DNA of 64,000 nt from Seminavis robusta (taxonomy: Eukaryota; Bacillariophyta; Bacillariophyceae; Naviculales; Naviculaceae), in the NCBI GenBank assembly GCA_903772945.1, contig CAICTM010000187.1, positions 1 through 64,000 on the forward strand. The letters are read 5' to 3'. Below, piece by piece: positions 21,436-31,846 of this stretch. Made by a program: the position numbers and the translations under genes. Under the pieces are notes generated by a model. That model worked only from the letters and a program-made list of their open reading frames with translations, was not told where the DNA came from and searched no databases. Numbering within the stretch: position 1 is the stretch's first letter; the number at the start of each line of letters is the position of its first letter.

Positions 21436-21982
21436 TGTCAAGCCGAAATAAATGAAGCAAAGCACTTGGCTGAAGGAATTGGAGGTTGGCGTGGGGCCTC
21501 GGTTTATCCCTGAAAAAATGAGCTGATGAAGTGTGAATCTCCTTTAGGGTTAGCGTTTACCACCAAAAGTTCCCTCCGTGCACCTGGGTGCTTTTGGTTC
21601 TGCTCCCGAGCCTTGGTACCGGAAGCAAGTACCTGGTACCGGTAAGCATCAAAAAGCTACTGTAACTCTCTCAGATGTGCATGTAGAAGAATCTAGCTAG
21701 CTACGGTACGACTATCAAAATCAGCCATCCAAGGTTAACTGCTTGTTTAGCTTCATCCAGACAACAGCCACAACAAACTCTCTATTCGTGGCTGTCCACT
21801 TTCAAGTCCTCTTACAGTGGCGAGCCGTTTGGTTGTATGATTCTGTGTGTGTGCAACATGTAATGGTGATGATGTTATCCCGAGAGAATGTGTGTGTGTG
21901 TGTGTGTTTTGCGGTTTGTCGTTGTTGCTGCTGCTTGCAAGTGAAGTGAATTGACTGCTCTTGCAACTACAATACACAAAGC
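21436..21982. other. Intergenic region with (TG)n
   Basis: No gene. Contains GGTACCGG motifs at 21614-21622 and 21634-21643, and a TG microsatellite at about 21890-21907. It covers the 5' flank of the PC-esterase gene and the 3' UTR of the HABP4-like gene. Confidence 0.4.
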
Positions 21983-23359
21983 CTAACCCAGCGAGGGAAA
22001 AGCCGATTCATCCATGACGTTGAGACCCCGTCCTCCTCCTTGGCCTCTTCCACCACCACCACCACGTCCTCCTCCTTGGCCTCTTCCGCCACGTCCTCCT
22101 CTTCCACCATCACGGCCTCCTCTTCCTCCGTCACGTCCTCGACCCCTTCCATCTCTGCCTCCTCGTCCACCACGGCCTCTTCCTCTTCCATCTCTACCTC
22201 CACGACCACCCGAGTCTCTTCGTCGGTCATCACCACCACCACTACTACTGGTGACTCGAAAGTCCAATGTGATGGATTGTTTCGGAGCTCCTTTGTTTTG
22301 TTTTTTCTTTTTCTGCTTGCCTCCACCCATCATCATGAAATCTTCATCCTCTTCCTTCTTTTTCACGCTCAAACCGGCAAATTCATTCGCCACCTCCCTC
22401 TCCTTGACGGGAGCAAAGGCTTCATTGTCAGGATTGGCTTTGGTTGCCATGTACTCTTCGTAGGACAAGGTAATATCCTCTGGTTCGGGTTCCGGCTCGG
22501 GTACAGCTTCTTCCTCTTCGACAGGGGCTTCTTCTCCTTCGGCAGCACCCTGTTCGGTGACATCCTCCTTGCCTTCTTCTGGAGGCGTCACGACGGCATC
22601 TTCATCGACGTGTCCTTCGGCTTGACGAGCCTCATTTTTGTCGGATCCCCAATTTCGGGCACCACCTCCTCCTTTTTTGACCTCGCGTCCACGTCCAGTT
22701 CCCGATCGACGATCGTATTGGCGTTTTCCATCTCTCACGGGGCCACGGCCGCCTCGACCATACTTGGTATTGCGATCATTCGTATTGGGTCGCCTTCTGA
22801 TGTTTTGCGTGTTTATAATGTATATATAGTTTGTTATTATGGAAGAGTTGAGTTGGTTAGTTGGTTATTAAGAAGAAGAAAGAGTCAGGAATTTAGATGG
22901 TAGACAAAGAGGAAGGCACGCAGAAATAGTGAGACAAGCCATCCAATTAACACTCCTGCAGTAGGTTGAGGATACCCCAACAATAATGAAGGCAGAGAAC
23001 GTACTTTGGATCCGTTTTCGATGGCTCTGCAAACTTGTTATTGCTTGGTTTTGCCTTGTTCTGCGGCTTCTTTTCTACGGCTTTTGACTTGGGAGGAGCA
23101 GGAGCCTCATCGCCCGAGTCGTCTAATGCCGCAAAAAAGTTCTTGGACTGTACATTACATACCGTGAGGGGAGAGGTGGGATACGATAGATACCCATGTA
23201 TGTCATTAAGCAGGGGTATCCAGGGGTATCAACGATGGATGGACACGCCACGAGAAACGAGAAAAGTGAGCACACGCGCCTTAAAGATACCGTACTGATG
23301 CCTGCTCTGCCCATGGCATGATCGACAAAACCAACCAACCAACTCTACAGACGTACCAT
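21983..23359 (-). CDS. HABP4/SERBP1/Stm1-like RNA- and ribosome-binding protein
   Basis: Exons on the minus strand: 23359-23357, 23147-23005, 22796-21983; 319 residues. The protein opens MSKNFFAALDDSGDEAP, the typical start of the family, has the conserved NWGSDKNEAR box in the middle, and SYEEYMATKA and DESAFPSLG near the end. Between the last two lies a long RGG-rich region (about 235-305) suited to RNA binding. Known relatives (Stm1, SERBP1) bind the ribosome and keep it inactive or stable. The first coding exon appears to be only the ATG: AACATG|gtacgt at 23357, and the acceptor tacag before 23147 joins it in phase. The other two exons are firm (CCAAA|gtacgt, catcag|AAGG). The start exon is an inference. 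Confidence 0.8.
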
Positions 23360-23827
23360 GTTGTTGTTCTCTTTTGCTTGGTTGATGCAAGTAGTCCAGT
23401 TCAGCTGATGACAAGTAAGTGTAAATCTATCTCCACGAAAAACCAAAAAAACTCACGGCAATCCAATGCGTGGAGGACCTGTTGGCAGCAAGCAAGCAAC
23501 AATAAACGAGTGATAGATGAGGCCGATGGATGCCCAAGCGATCGATCGATGGCTGATGATCGCGAAGGCTGAAGTCAAGGCAAGTCAATGGCCAAGGGTG
23601 GCTCATTCAATGAGCGGCGGTCAGTCTTTCACGGCTCAGTCACGGTCTGGTCTGTCAAGGATCCGTAACATGGTCGCACAGCGTCTTTAGTGAAGAGAAA
23701 ATTGCCTTAACCCTACGAATGAAAAAGGGAAGGGGTCACTTTGTCACTTCTTTCTCGCAAATCGATTGAGGTTTCTCATTTATTCTGTGCTTGCTGTCGT
23801 CGCCCTGACAACGAACGAGAAAGAATC
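23360..23827. other. Divergent promoter region
   Basis: Spacer between the HABP4-like gene (minus) and the membrane protein gene (plus). No further gene; a CGATCGATCGAT run lies near 23540. Confidence 0.4.
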
Positions 23828-25374
23828 ATGCCCACAAGGATTGTATTGCGAGAATCCACTCCTCCATCGCGGCTTTCCCCGTCTGTAGATGAAGAAGTAC
23901 TTCGCAGCTTTACGAGGACTCCTCCTCCTCCCAGTCGACTTGGTCCTCACCCTCGCGTGACCAGCAGTCAGCGCAAGGTGGTGGGATTTCGATCCAGTAT
24001 CCTTCGAGAGTTCTCCCATAATGAAGGGATCGATGAGGATTTTTCCGATTTTGTGCAAGATGAAGCGGCCGAAAAACGACGCTTGCAGTTGCATCTATCC
24101 AACGAAGATATCCGGGCCAGTTCCAGATTGTTGGGATACTTATTTGCTTTTATTGGTACGTTATGAAAGAGGTTGATATCACTATCTTGATAGTCTACTA
24201 CTGGTCTAGCTAGCTAGCTAGCGTCACAACAACTGACTCTACTCTCATTTCTATTTTCTTTGTTCCATTTATCATGATAGCTTCCACCGTGATGCTGACG
24301 AGTGTGGTTCAGTTTTACTTGGGAGAAGAAAAAACATTCCAACAAGCGAGGGCCAATCAGCTGGAAACAGCACCCATCGAACTACAATTTGCCTACAATG
24401 AAACACAATGGCCTGCCAGAGAGTACTTTCGTACCATCAATGGGCCCGTTTAGTAAGTCGGACAGGCAGGCAACAGCCAACAACGTAAAAACTGTATTCT
24501 ATCCATCTATCTATCTATCTTCTGAAGAGATATCAAATCAAACTCACGCATTCTACTGTATGATGTATGTTATAGTCTCTGGAAACTATGGGCGTGCATT
24601 GGGACTGCAACGGCAGGAGTCTTGATGTTCCTCGTCATCCTCCTCATGCATTTTGATACGATTTGCTTCCCGAAAACGTGGTTCCAATTCTTTCGAGATG
24701 GATCACTGGCCGAACGCAATCTACTCATTGCCATGGTGGTATTCTGGTGTGTCGGTCTCCACATCAACACTGCGAGTCTGTCCGTAGGAGAAGTCCAAGC
24801 CAATGTGTTTGTCACCACATGGATTGTCTTTATCTGTACCGTCTTGAATCTGGGAGTTTGGAGGCAAAGTGCCAACTTGCCCCGTTTGGCGGTCAAGGTC
24901 TTGACACACCATCGTGAAACAACCTATAATTGGGCATGGACGCTCATATTTGTGCTCATTACGGCCGGGGCTGGAACCGACATGTACTGGCATCGGGATG
25001 ATATTCTCTTTCAGCTCGAAGGAGAAGTTATCGTACTGAACCAAGGTGATTGGACCCGCATCTTGGTCATGGTCTGGTCCGAGGTCTTTCTCTGTTTCAT
25101 GGCACTCTTCTTTAATCATGTTTGGTCGACCGCATTGAAACTCAACTTCCCAGGCGGGTGTCGGTTCGTTCTCAATTGGAGATTTCTGGAAGGTCTCCTG
25201 ATTTCGAGCATGGTGGCATTCAAGTTTTGGGTGATTCTAAAGTACACAGGTGCAGATGGTGTCATTTCCGGTGTCAACAACACTTACTGCGGGATCTTTG
25301 GAAGCTTCTTCAGCATTGTCTTTACTTTTGGAACCTGGCTTCGAGAAAACAAGGATATTGACTACATCATTTGA
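23828..25374 (+). CDS. Multi-pass membrane protein of unknown function
   Basis: Exons 23828-24155, 24281-24452, 24576-25374; 432 residues. Junctions are TATTG|gtacgt, gatag|CTTCC, GTTTA|gtaagt and tatag|TCTCTGG, and the frame is kept across both. The first about 105 residues are cytosol-like and Arg/Pro/Ser-rich. About eight hydrophobic segments follow: LLGYLFAFIGASTVMLTSVV, then GVLMFLVILL, IAMVVFWCVGL, TTWIVFICTVLNLGV, WTLIFVLITAGAG, LFLCF-type, LISSMVAFKFWVIL and FGSFFSIVFTF. The loop between the first two segments is about 60 residues. I do not recognise the family; it looks like an algal conserved membrane protein. The ATG at 23828 was chosen because the ORF upstream opens only with TTG. 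Confidence 0.75.
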
Positions 25375-25868
25375 ATGAAGAGTGACGTTGCGGCTGCGGT
25401 TGCGGATGCAATAATTCAATTCACAAGGCAAGGGATTGTCGAAGCGAACAACCGTAGACCAGGTGTTCGCTGGTGGCTGACAGAGTTACGGTATTGGTGC
25501 ACTTAGTCTTGACGGAATGGAGGAGCCGAAAAGGGCTCTCAGGTGTGCTCATGAACGTGGTTCCGGTACGGTACCCGTCAGGAAAACTGTATGCACACGG
25601 TACGGCTGCGGGCATGACGAAGGTACGAAGGAGGAACCGGTCAAGCTTGTCACTGAGCCAATCTGCTCCGCAGAAGCGATTGTATCGGCCGATTTGTGAC
25701 GAGGATCACGCGATCCTCCTACAAGCTGCCGGTACGAGCCAGCTGGCAGAGACCGGCGGGTACAAACAGACTCGACAGCATCCAGCATAAAGTGAGCGGG
25801 ATACTCAAGAATGAAAATCGGGGGCTACTTTATTGCTGAAGTCTATATATATATCTAAAAGTGCATGT
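25375..25868. other. Intergenic region between convergent genes
   Basis: No gene. It contains GGTTCCGGTACGGTACC near 25559 and a TATATATATAT run near 25846. Confidence 0.35.
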
Positions 25869-27578
25869 TCAAGGGCTTGGAACATACAATGCGAAACCAC
25901 ATCTGTAGTGATAGCGCATTGAATCATTGGTCTGTAGCTGCACAAAACTCAAAACCTTTCCTGTTGGACAGGACACCTTATGCCTGTCGAGATAACCGGG
26001 TTGTCCTGTTCCCAAGAATCCAATGGAATCCCATTCGGTGTAGTAATCAGTCACTTCGAAGAGATCGTCGTATCCGCATTGATAAGCATAGCCAATGTTT
26101 CCGCCATCAGAAACTAAACGCAGGTATTGAATTGCTTTCCCTTGGCAGCCAATGGCATGACGATCCAAAAAAATGACGTTGCCCAGGGTTGCGATATCCA
26201 TAGAGGTCTGCCGCATGGCACCTGTAGTCATATTGTTGAGCTGACTGCAGGTGTAGTAGTAATTGTAGTTGAAGACTAGTGGTGAGACCAGCTGGAATTG
26301 ACTGATGCCGTTTCCTCCACAATCCATAGTGTGCCGATCCAGATCCGAAACAGCAAAGATGCGGCCGGGTAAGGTGGAATGGTAGGATCGAAAGTCATAG
26401 TAGCAAACATCACTGAGGCAATACCCATCGAATCCACAGTCCAGATCGTCACTACAGTCAGTCGTTTCTTGGCAATCAAAAACAAAGGACTGGTTGAGCC
26501 ATCCTGGCATGTCCTTCAGCTTGAGGACACGGGGATTGTTGTAGACTTCACGGATGAACCCAATCGAATTGGTCTGTGATCCACCTTGATCTGCCTCCAA
26601 ACCATTTGCCCAGGTCATAAAGAAGGTCCACATAGGTTGGGAGTCCAGAACACTTTGGGTTGGCAACTGAAAGTTCTCGCCTATAGCGACTACTCGATCC
26701 CCTGCATTGGCCAACAGAGAAATGTACCACAGGTTGAATGTGTACGAGAATGCCGGTGCATAGATGTCCAAAGCAGCTATATCAAAGTACTCTTGCCCTG
26801 GATTGTACTCGTCAAAGTCAATAGTTTGCAAGTCTTGGACGTCCCAAACCCAAATCAGATTCTTCAGGCCAAGCTCATTAGTCATGTAGTCATGTGTGAG
26901 CTGCCACAGCTTCTTTGTACCGTTGTCTCCAGTCCTGCCCCCCCACCAGAAGAGGGGCTGATTCTGTTCATGCAGAGGTCGCCACAAGACCTCGACGTTC
27001 CTTTGCTCCAGGTATTGGAGGTAAACTGAAATTTCATCAATGCGGGTTTTCCAATTGCTGTTGAGATCTCCTCCATCAGAGATCAAGTCATTCCATTCTA
27101 AATCTGTCAATTCACTCAGTATATCACCCTCCCAAAAGCATCTCATTGTGGCATTTGGCCCCATTGTTGGAGGGCAAGCATGCCACATGAGACTGATAAT
27201 GGCACCTTTAGCCCATTGTCGTTCCGCTTCCATTGTAATGGCCCATCGACGCTCGGCCGAGCCGTGAAACAAGAAATCAGCACCATACAGGCCGGGGTAT
27301 TGACCTGTGATTTCACGAACTCTTTCCGTGTAGTGAGATTCATCGGTTCCATCCTTCTGGTCATTGTGTTGACCGGATACAATGGAATTTCCACGGATGC
27401 TGTAGAGAAGTTGCAGTGTCTGGAATCCTCGTCTTTGGCTGCAGGAAGCAGTAGTACTTCGAGGTATCGTGACACTAACAGACGACTCGCTGGTCCAGGC
27501 GCCGGTTGCGTTGTTAGCCGACGCCGTCAACGGAACGAGCCCTAACACGAGGAGGGCAAGAAGGGACGAAAAGTGCAT
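25869..27578 (-). CDS. Secreted GH26 beta-mannanase with three C-terminal LDRH repeats
   Basis: Intronless, 569 residues, from ATG 27578. Signal peptide MHFSSLLALLVLGLVPLTAS. Residues about 45-360 form a GH26 barrel: SGQHNDQKDG near the start, acid/base Glu204 in VLWRPLHEQN, the aromatic WWGGR after it, and the probable nucleophile Glu301 in VVAIGEN. GH26 enzymes cut beta-1,4-mannan or mixed beta-glucans. A Cys-rich link (about 369-393, DCQETTDCSDDLDCGFDGYC) leads to three repeats of about 58 residues, each with LDRH (413, 471, 530), a Cys a few residues later and a Y-x-Y-x-C ending. These may be carbohydrate-binding modules, but I know of no assigned function. Many N-glycosylation sites fit a secreted enzyme acting on the cell wall or on food polysaccharide. 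Confidence 0.85.
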   Translation of the reverse strand: MHFSSLLALLVLGLVPLTASANNATGAWTSESSVSVTIPRSTTASCSQRRGFQTLQLLYSIRGNSIVSGQHNDQKDGTDESHYTERVREITGQYPGLYGADFLFHGSAERRWAITMEAERQWAKGAIISLMWHACPPTMGPNATMRCFWEGDILSELTDLEWNDLISDGGDLNSNWKTRIDEISVYLQYLEQRNVEVLWRPLHEQNQPLFWWGGRTGDNGTKKLWQLTHDYMTNELGLKNLIWVWDVQDLQTIDFDEYNPGQEYFDIAALDIYAPAFSYTFNLWYISLLANAGDRVVAIGENFQLPTQSVLDSQPMWTFFMTWANGLEADQGGSQTNSIGFIREVYNNPRVLKLKDMPGWLNQSFVFDCQETTDCSDDLDCGFDGYCLSDVCYYDFRSYHSTLPGRIFAVSDLDRHTMDCGGNGISQFQLVSPLVFNYNYYYTCSQLNNMTTGAMRQTSMDIATLGNVIFLDRHAIGCQGKAIQYLRLVSDGGNIGYAYQCGYDDLFEVTDYYTEWDSIGFLGTGQPGYLDRHKVSCPTGKVLSFVQLQTNDSMRYHYRCGFALYVPSP

Positions 27579-28225
27579 GACAACCGATGAGTTGTGGGAT
27601 TAGTTAGAGAATTCGTGATAGGCGCCTCCTTCTTTTTCCCATTTTGTGGAATTGTTGGATGGTTGAGGTATCTTCTCGCTAGCTAGCTAGTCTAGTGGGC
27701 ACGGAATGGTTTCTTGTTGCTTCGCTGAGTGACAAGTCGAGAATGTGGCCGAGCCAGGACCGAGATGTATGCAAAAGATTTGGATCCAGGAGTTATTCCA
27801 GGACTGCCCTAGACCGGAGAACGCTTTTGTGGTTTGTCATTCCGTCATCTCACCTCGGGCACTCTTGCTTGTGGAGCACTGCTTGTGAATGGTTCGAGAT
27901 GAGCTGTCCAGGGAAAAATTTGGTACGATACGCTACTAGGAAGCACGTAGAGATGCGATGGAAGCACTGTGTCCCCAACTAAAGATGCGTCCGACATTAT
28001 GAGCCAGCAAGGCGGATTATCACTTCTGAGGTCCATCAGGGTGGCGTTACATGTACACTGTACAGCTTTCGTGCCCTCCGGGTATCGGATCGTTTGTACC
28101 GGTAGCAATGACATTGATCACCATCCATCACAACTTCGCTCAACTACCATACTAATACTTTTACTACACCTCTTTGTTTGTCTGGAGCTACCGTACTGTA
28201 TCCTTACTAGTATTTCTTGCAAGCA
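27579..28225. other. Divergent promoter region
   Basis: Spacer between the GH26 gene and the exonuclease gene. No gene is visible; it includes a GCTAGCTAGCTAG run at about 27679 and TACCGGTAGC near 28098. Confidence 0.35.
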
Positions 28226-30590
28226 ATGCCCTTCCCGGACAAGATATTTTCTTTGACTCTTATTCCAGGACAACGACTATCAGTACGAGTGCTCCTTCTT
28301 CAGATCATGCTAACCTCCCTTCTGGCCAAGAGGGCATCGTCCTTTTCCTTGGCAGCTCGCCGTCACTTACTGTCGTTGGGATCGGTGCCATCATCCAGAG
28401 GCAGCAGTTCCGCGGCCACCGAACTGCAATATGGATTTGGATACAGACCTTTTCTTGTTCCCCAAAAAAAGCATCTGGAGGCGACCAGCAATCATAATAA
28501 TTCTCCAGGGACCTTTGATGCCTTTCAAGACGATCAAGCATTTGGGGCTTATGATTATGTACCATCACAAGATGACTATGATGAATGGGATAAGATTGAA
28601 CAGCAGCAATTCAAACAATCTGATAATAAAGAATTCACATCATTCAACAAGAACAACAGTCAAGACGATGACATGGCAATGGAACAGAATATTCATGGAA
28701 CTGGATGGGAAATCCAAGGAGGAAAACAAATGCAATCGTTATTTGTTCCAATCAACAACAACAATAACCAGTATAGCAATAGCAAGGCAAATCAAAAGAA
28801 AGCCGCATTTGTTCCACTGCAACAGGATGTTGATGCCGTCAACTCACAAACAACGCAATCACCAAAATCAACGGATACGATACAGCTACCCAGAACAGAG
28901 CAGACCACGAGTAACGATTCCGCGGAAAAAGTTCAGGAGGTCCAAGATGAAACATTACCCAAACCACCTTCATCATCATCATCACCAGCACAACCGGAAA
29001 ATACCCATCGACAACAGCAACAAGAACGAGCATCTCGTGGTATGAGCGTATCCACGGACGTGGATCGTATGCAGGAACAGTTGCAGGTTGTACTGCAGAA
29101 AATTGTACAAGAAACCAACAACCCACAATTCAATCCAAACAGTCCACGACAAGTGTCGGAAGCACTCTTTGGAGTGCCCGGAGAATCCACCAACAAGGAT
29201 GTCCTCGAAGCATTAGCATGGTCGGGACAGAAAAAGGAATTGGCCAACTGGATTCTACAGTACCGGCAGATAAACCGAGAGATTACCAAATTCAAAAAGC
29301 GACAAGAAAAAAAGGAAAGCGGAACCATCGCCAAGAGTGTCTATACCGTAGTCAAACCAACAAAACAACAAGAGCAACAACCAGACAATGATGCCGATCA
29401 AACAAATGCTCGTGCTACTGGAGCAGAACCTCGGACATCAGCCGACCCTTTGCTTCTTGTGGATGCTTCAGCATACATCTTTCGAGCCTAGTGAGTATGC
29501 TCCACTGGTTGACAAATACTTTGATCACCAGTCTCCGAGAAATCGTCATACATCACTTCTAACTGCTATTGATCTTTGTTGTTGGTCAACATCCACTGAA
29601 CACAGCTTTGCATTCCCTCCACTCCATAGAGCCGATGGAATGCCCATTGGAGCTCTCTTGGGCTTTTGTAACATGCTCAACAAACTAGTGTTGAATGTGT
29701 TGATGGAGGGCAAACAACCCAGAATTGTACTGGTCTTTGATGCACCCGGAAAGACATTTAGGCATGGTATTTACGAACTCTACAAGGCAAACAGACCGGA
29801 AGCTCCCGTCGATTTAATTCCACAATTTGCATTCATTCGACAAGCGGCAAAGGCCTATGGGATTGTACAGATTGAGGCCCCAACTTACGAGGCCGATGAT
29901 GTCATTGCTACCCTCAGTCGAATGGCGGTGGAGGAAGGAATTGATTGCAACATCTTGAGCGGTGACAAGGATTTGATGCAGCTCGTTACAACTGCTGATG
30001 ACCCTGCGGTTCCCAGTGTGCAAATGATTGATCCCATGACCATGAACAGAGTGACTCACCATGATGTCATTGAAAAATGGGGAGTCCCAGCCGACAAGCT
30101 TGGAGATGTATTGGCGTTGGCGGGAGATTCCGCGGACAACGTGCCTGGTGTTCCTGGAATTGGTCCCAAGACTGCCGCGGAGCTTATCGGTTCCTTTGGA
30201 TCACTCGAAAATTTGTTGGAGAATACGGAGGATGTGAAACAAAAGGGTCGGCGGGAAAAGCTTCGAGCCAACGCAGACCAGGCACGGCTGTCAAGAGTCT
30301 TGGTCGAACTGGAAAGGAATGTCCCAATGGAGCAAATGACCTTTCCAGAGGGGATTGACAAGGTTGCCAACTTGAGAATGGAACTGATGAATCCAGAGGA
30401 GCTTTCGGAGTTCTTTGGAGAAATGGGCTTGAAAGAGCTCCAATACCGTTTTCAGAGAAGATTGCAAGAGCAAAAAGGGATCAAACTTGCCCCACAGACC
30501 AAAACAAGACCAAGCCGTTCCAGCAAATGGGCACCCCGGCCCAAGGCAGAAGTACCCAAACCGGAAGACTTTAAAGACGTCCCATTCTAG
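28226..30590 (+). CDS. Organelle-type 5'-3' exonuclease (PolA N-terminal domain family)
   Basis: Exons 28226-29490 and 29606-30590 (GCCTA|gtgagt, aacacag|CTTTG); about 749 residues. The catalytic part spans the intron: LLVDASAYIFRAYFAFPPL, then VFDAPGKTFRHGIYELYKAN, PTYEADDVIATLSR, LSGDKDLMQLV and the helix-hairpin-helix DNVPGVPGIGPKTAAELI. These are the metal-binding Asp residues and HhH of the 5'-3' exonuclease family, the domain at the N-terminus of bacterial DNA polymerase I; no polymerase domain follows. A long Gln/Asn/Ser-rich N-terminal region (about 400 residues) precedes it. The first about 60 residues are Arg/Ser/Leu-rich and free of acids, suggesting mitochondrial or plastid import. 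The start may instead be the ATG at 28309. Likely role: primer removal or repair in an organelle. Confidence 0.85.
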
Positions 30591-31846
30591 CTTGCTTGTG
30601 GGACACGTGGGGGCTTACCAGGTTGGCCAAAGGGTCCGATGGTTGTGGAGTACCATTCAAGAAATCACAACAATTGCTTCGGTCAGTTGCACAGAATGCA
30701 TATCCAGTGATTCGTGGCAGCCATGGTCAACCCACGTTGGCGACGATTGTTTATTCAACCTGCAAAGGCTGCGGCCGCATTGGAAGCGACCACCTTCCAG
30801 GAACAATGGCCTTTGGCACCAATTCTTGGCCAAGAGGCAGCCTAGAACCTAGATTGGAAAGAGTCAGCACGGAGAACCAGACACACCTGGATGAGCTCTG
30901 CAAGACAACCCGTCCAATGTGGCAGAATACCGAAACTATGAAACATTGAAACTCTATATGCGGCTGGCTAAGCCCAATGTTTAGAGAGCCCATGATACTT
31001 TCCTTTGCTTCGTGGGGACAGAGCACTCCCTGGTACCTGGTAGCCAGCTACATGGAAGAGTTTTCGCATCTTCGGGACGCTACTCGCAATACCTTTCCTG
31101 TCCCGTGTGCGTTTTTGAAACGCCCCGAGTTCTGGCTGCGGTGCCAGGAAAGGAAAGGAAAGTGAGAGAGCGGCTCTTTGCTCTAGCAAAAGGCTGGACA
31201 TGATCAAAATCGCTACCTGTCAGGTGCATGTATTGCTTCATGCCAAGTTGCGATCTTGAAGCGAGACTGCACGTTTCCAGCCCCATCCTTACCAAAATCT
31301 TTTTGCCCTTTCCAAGCGAATGAATCACTATAACATCCTCATTTCCCTACCCATCACGAACTACCGGCAGACAGCAACTACCCTAGCTAGCTCAATCGTA
31401 TCTGTAGCGTACTAGCTAGCTAGTAGCTGTAATAAGGGGAGAAGAAGTAAAAGTGTGTGGTGGGCGAGGACACCAGAAACGGGTGGAGGTGTGGAGGTCG
31501 AGGCATAAACTTCAACCCTAATGCGTTTTTCGATGACTCTGCTCTCCTGGCTCTCATCTCCTCTTCTCGCCGCTTTCTCGATCCGTCGTTGCTTCTAAGC
31601 TTGTCAACACAGCCAAGAGAGCAGAGAGCTGCCTGTTGTTGTGTTGTGTTGTTTGTCCAACATTCCGTGCTTTGTGAAAGGTTGTCAAAGGACCCCTTGC
31701 TAGCAGCTTTTGCTTGCAGGGTGCCGTTTTTCCGGCCTCGGAGAGAGTTTCGTCTGGAAAGAGCCGCCGTACCACTCCAACCTCTTTCCTTTTTTGGATT
31801 AGTTGGTTAGTCGGTTACCTCTACTACCCTCTTTTTTGGATTGACA
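30591..31846. other. Intergenic region
   Basis: About 1.25 kb without a recognisable gene. Short open frames occur (for instance 30596-30949) but show no known motif. GCTAGCTAG runs lie near 31384 and 31410. The last about 350 bp are pyrimidine-rich and probably 5' UTR and promoter of the GNAT-PhzF gene. Confidence 0.35.

Noticed and set aside
22014-22903. Proline-rich and Ser/Thr-rich ORFs on the plus strand
   Set aside because: They are antisense shadows of the RGG-rich coding region of the HABP4-like gene.
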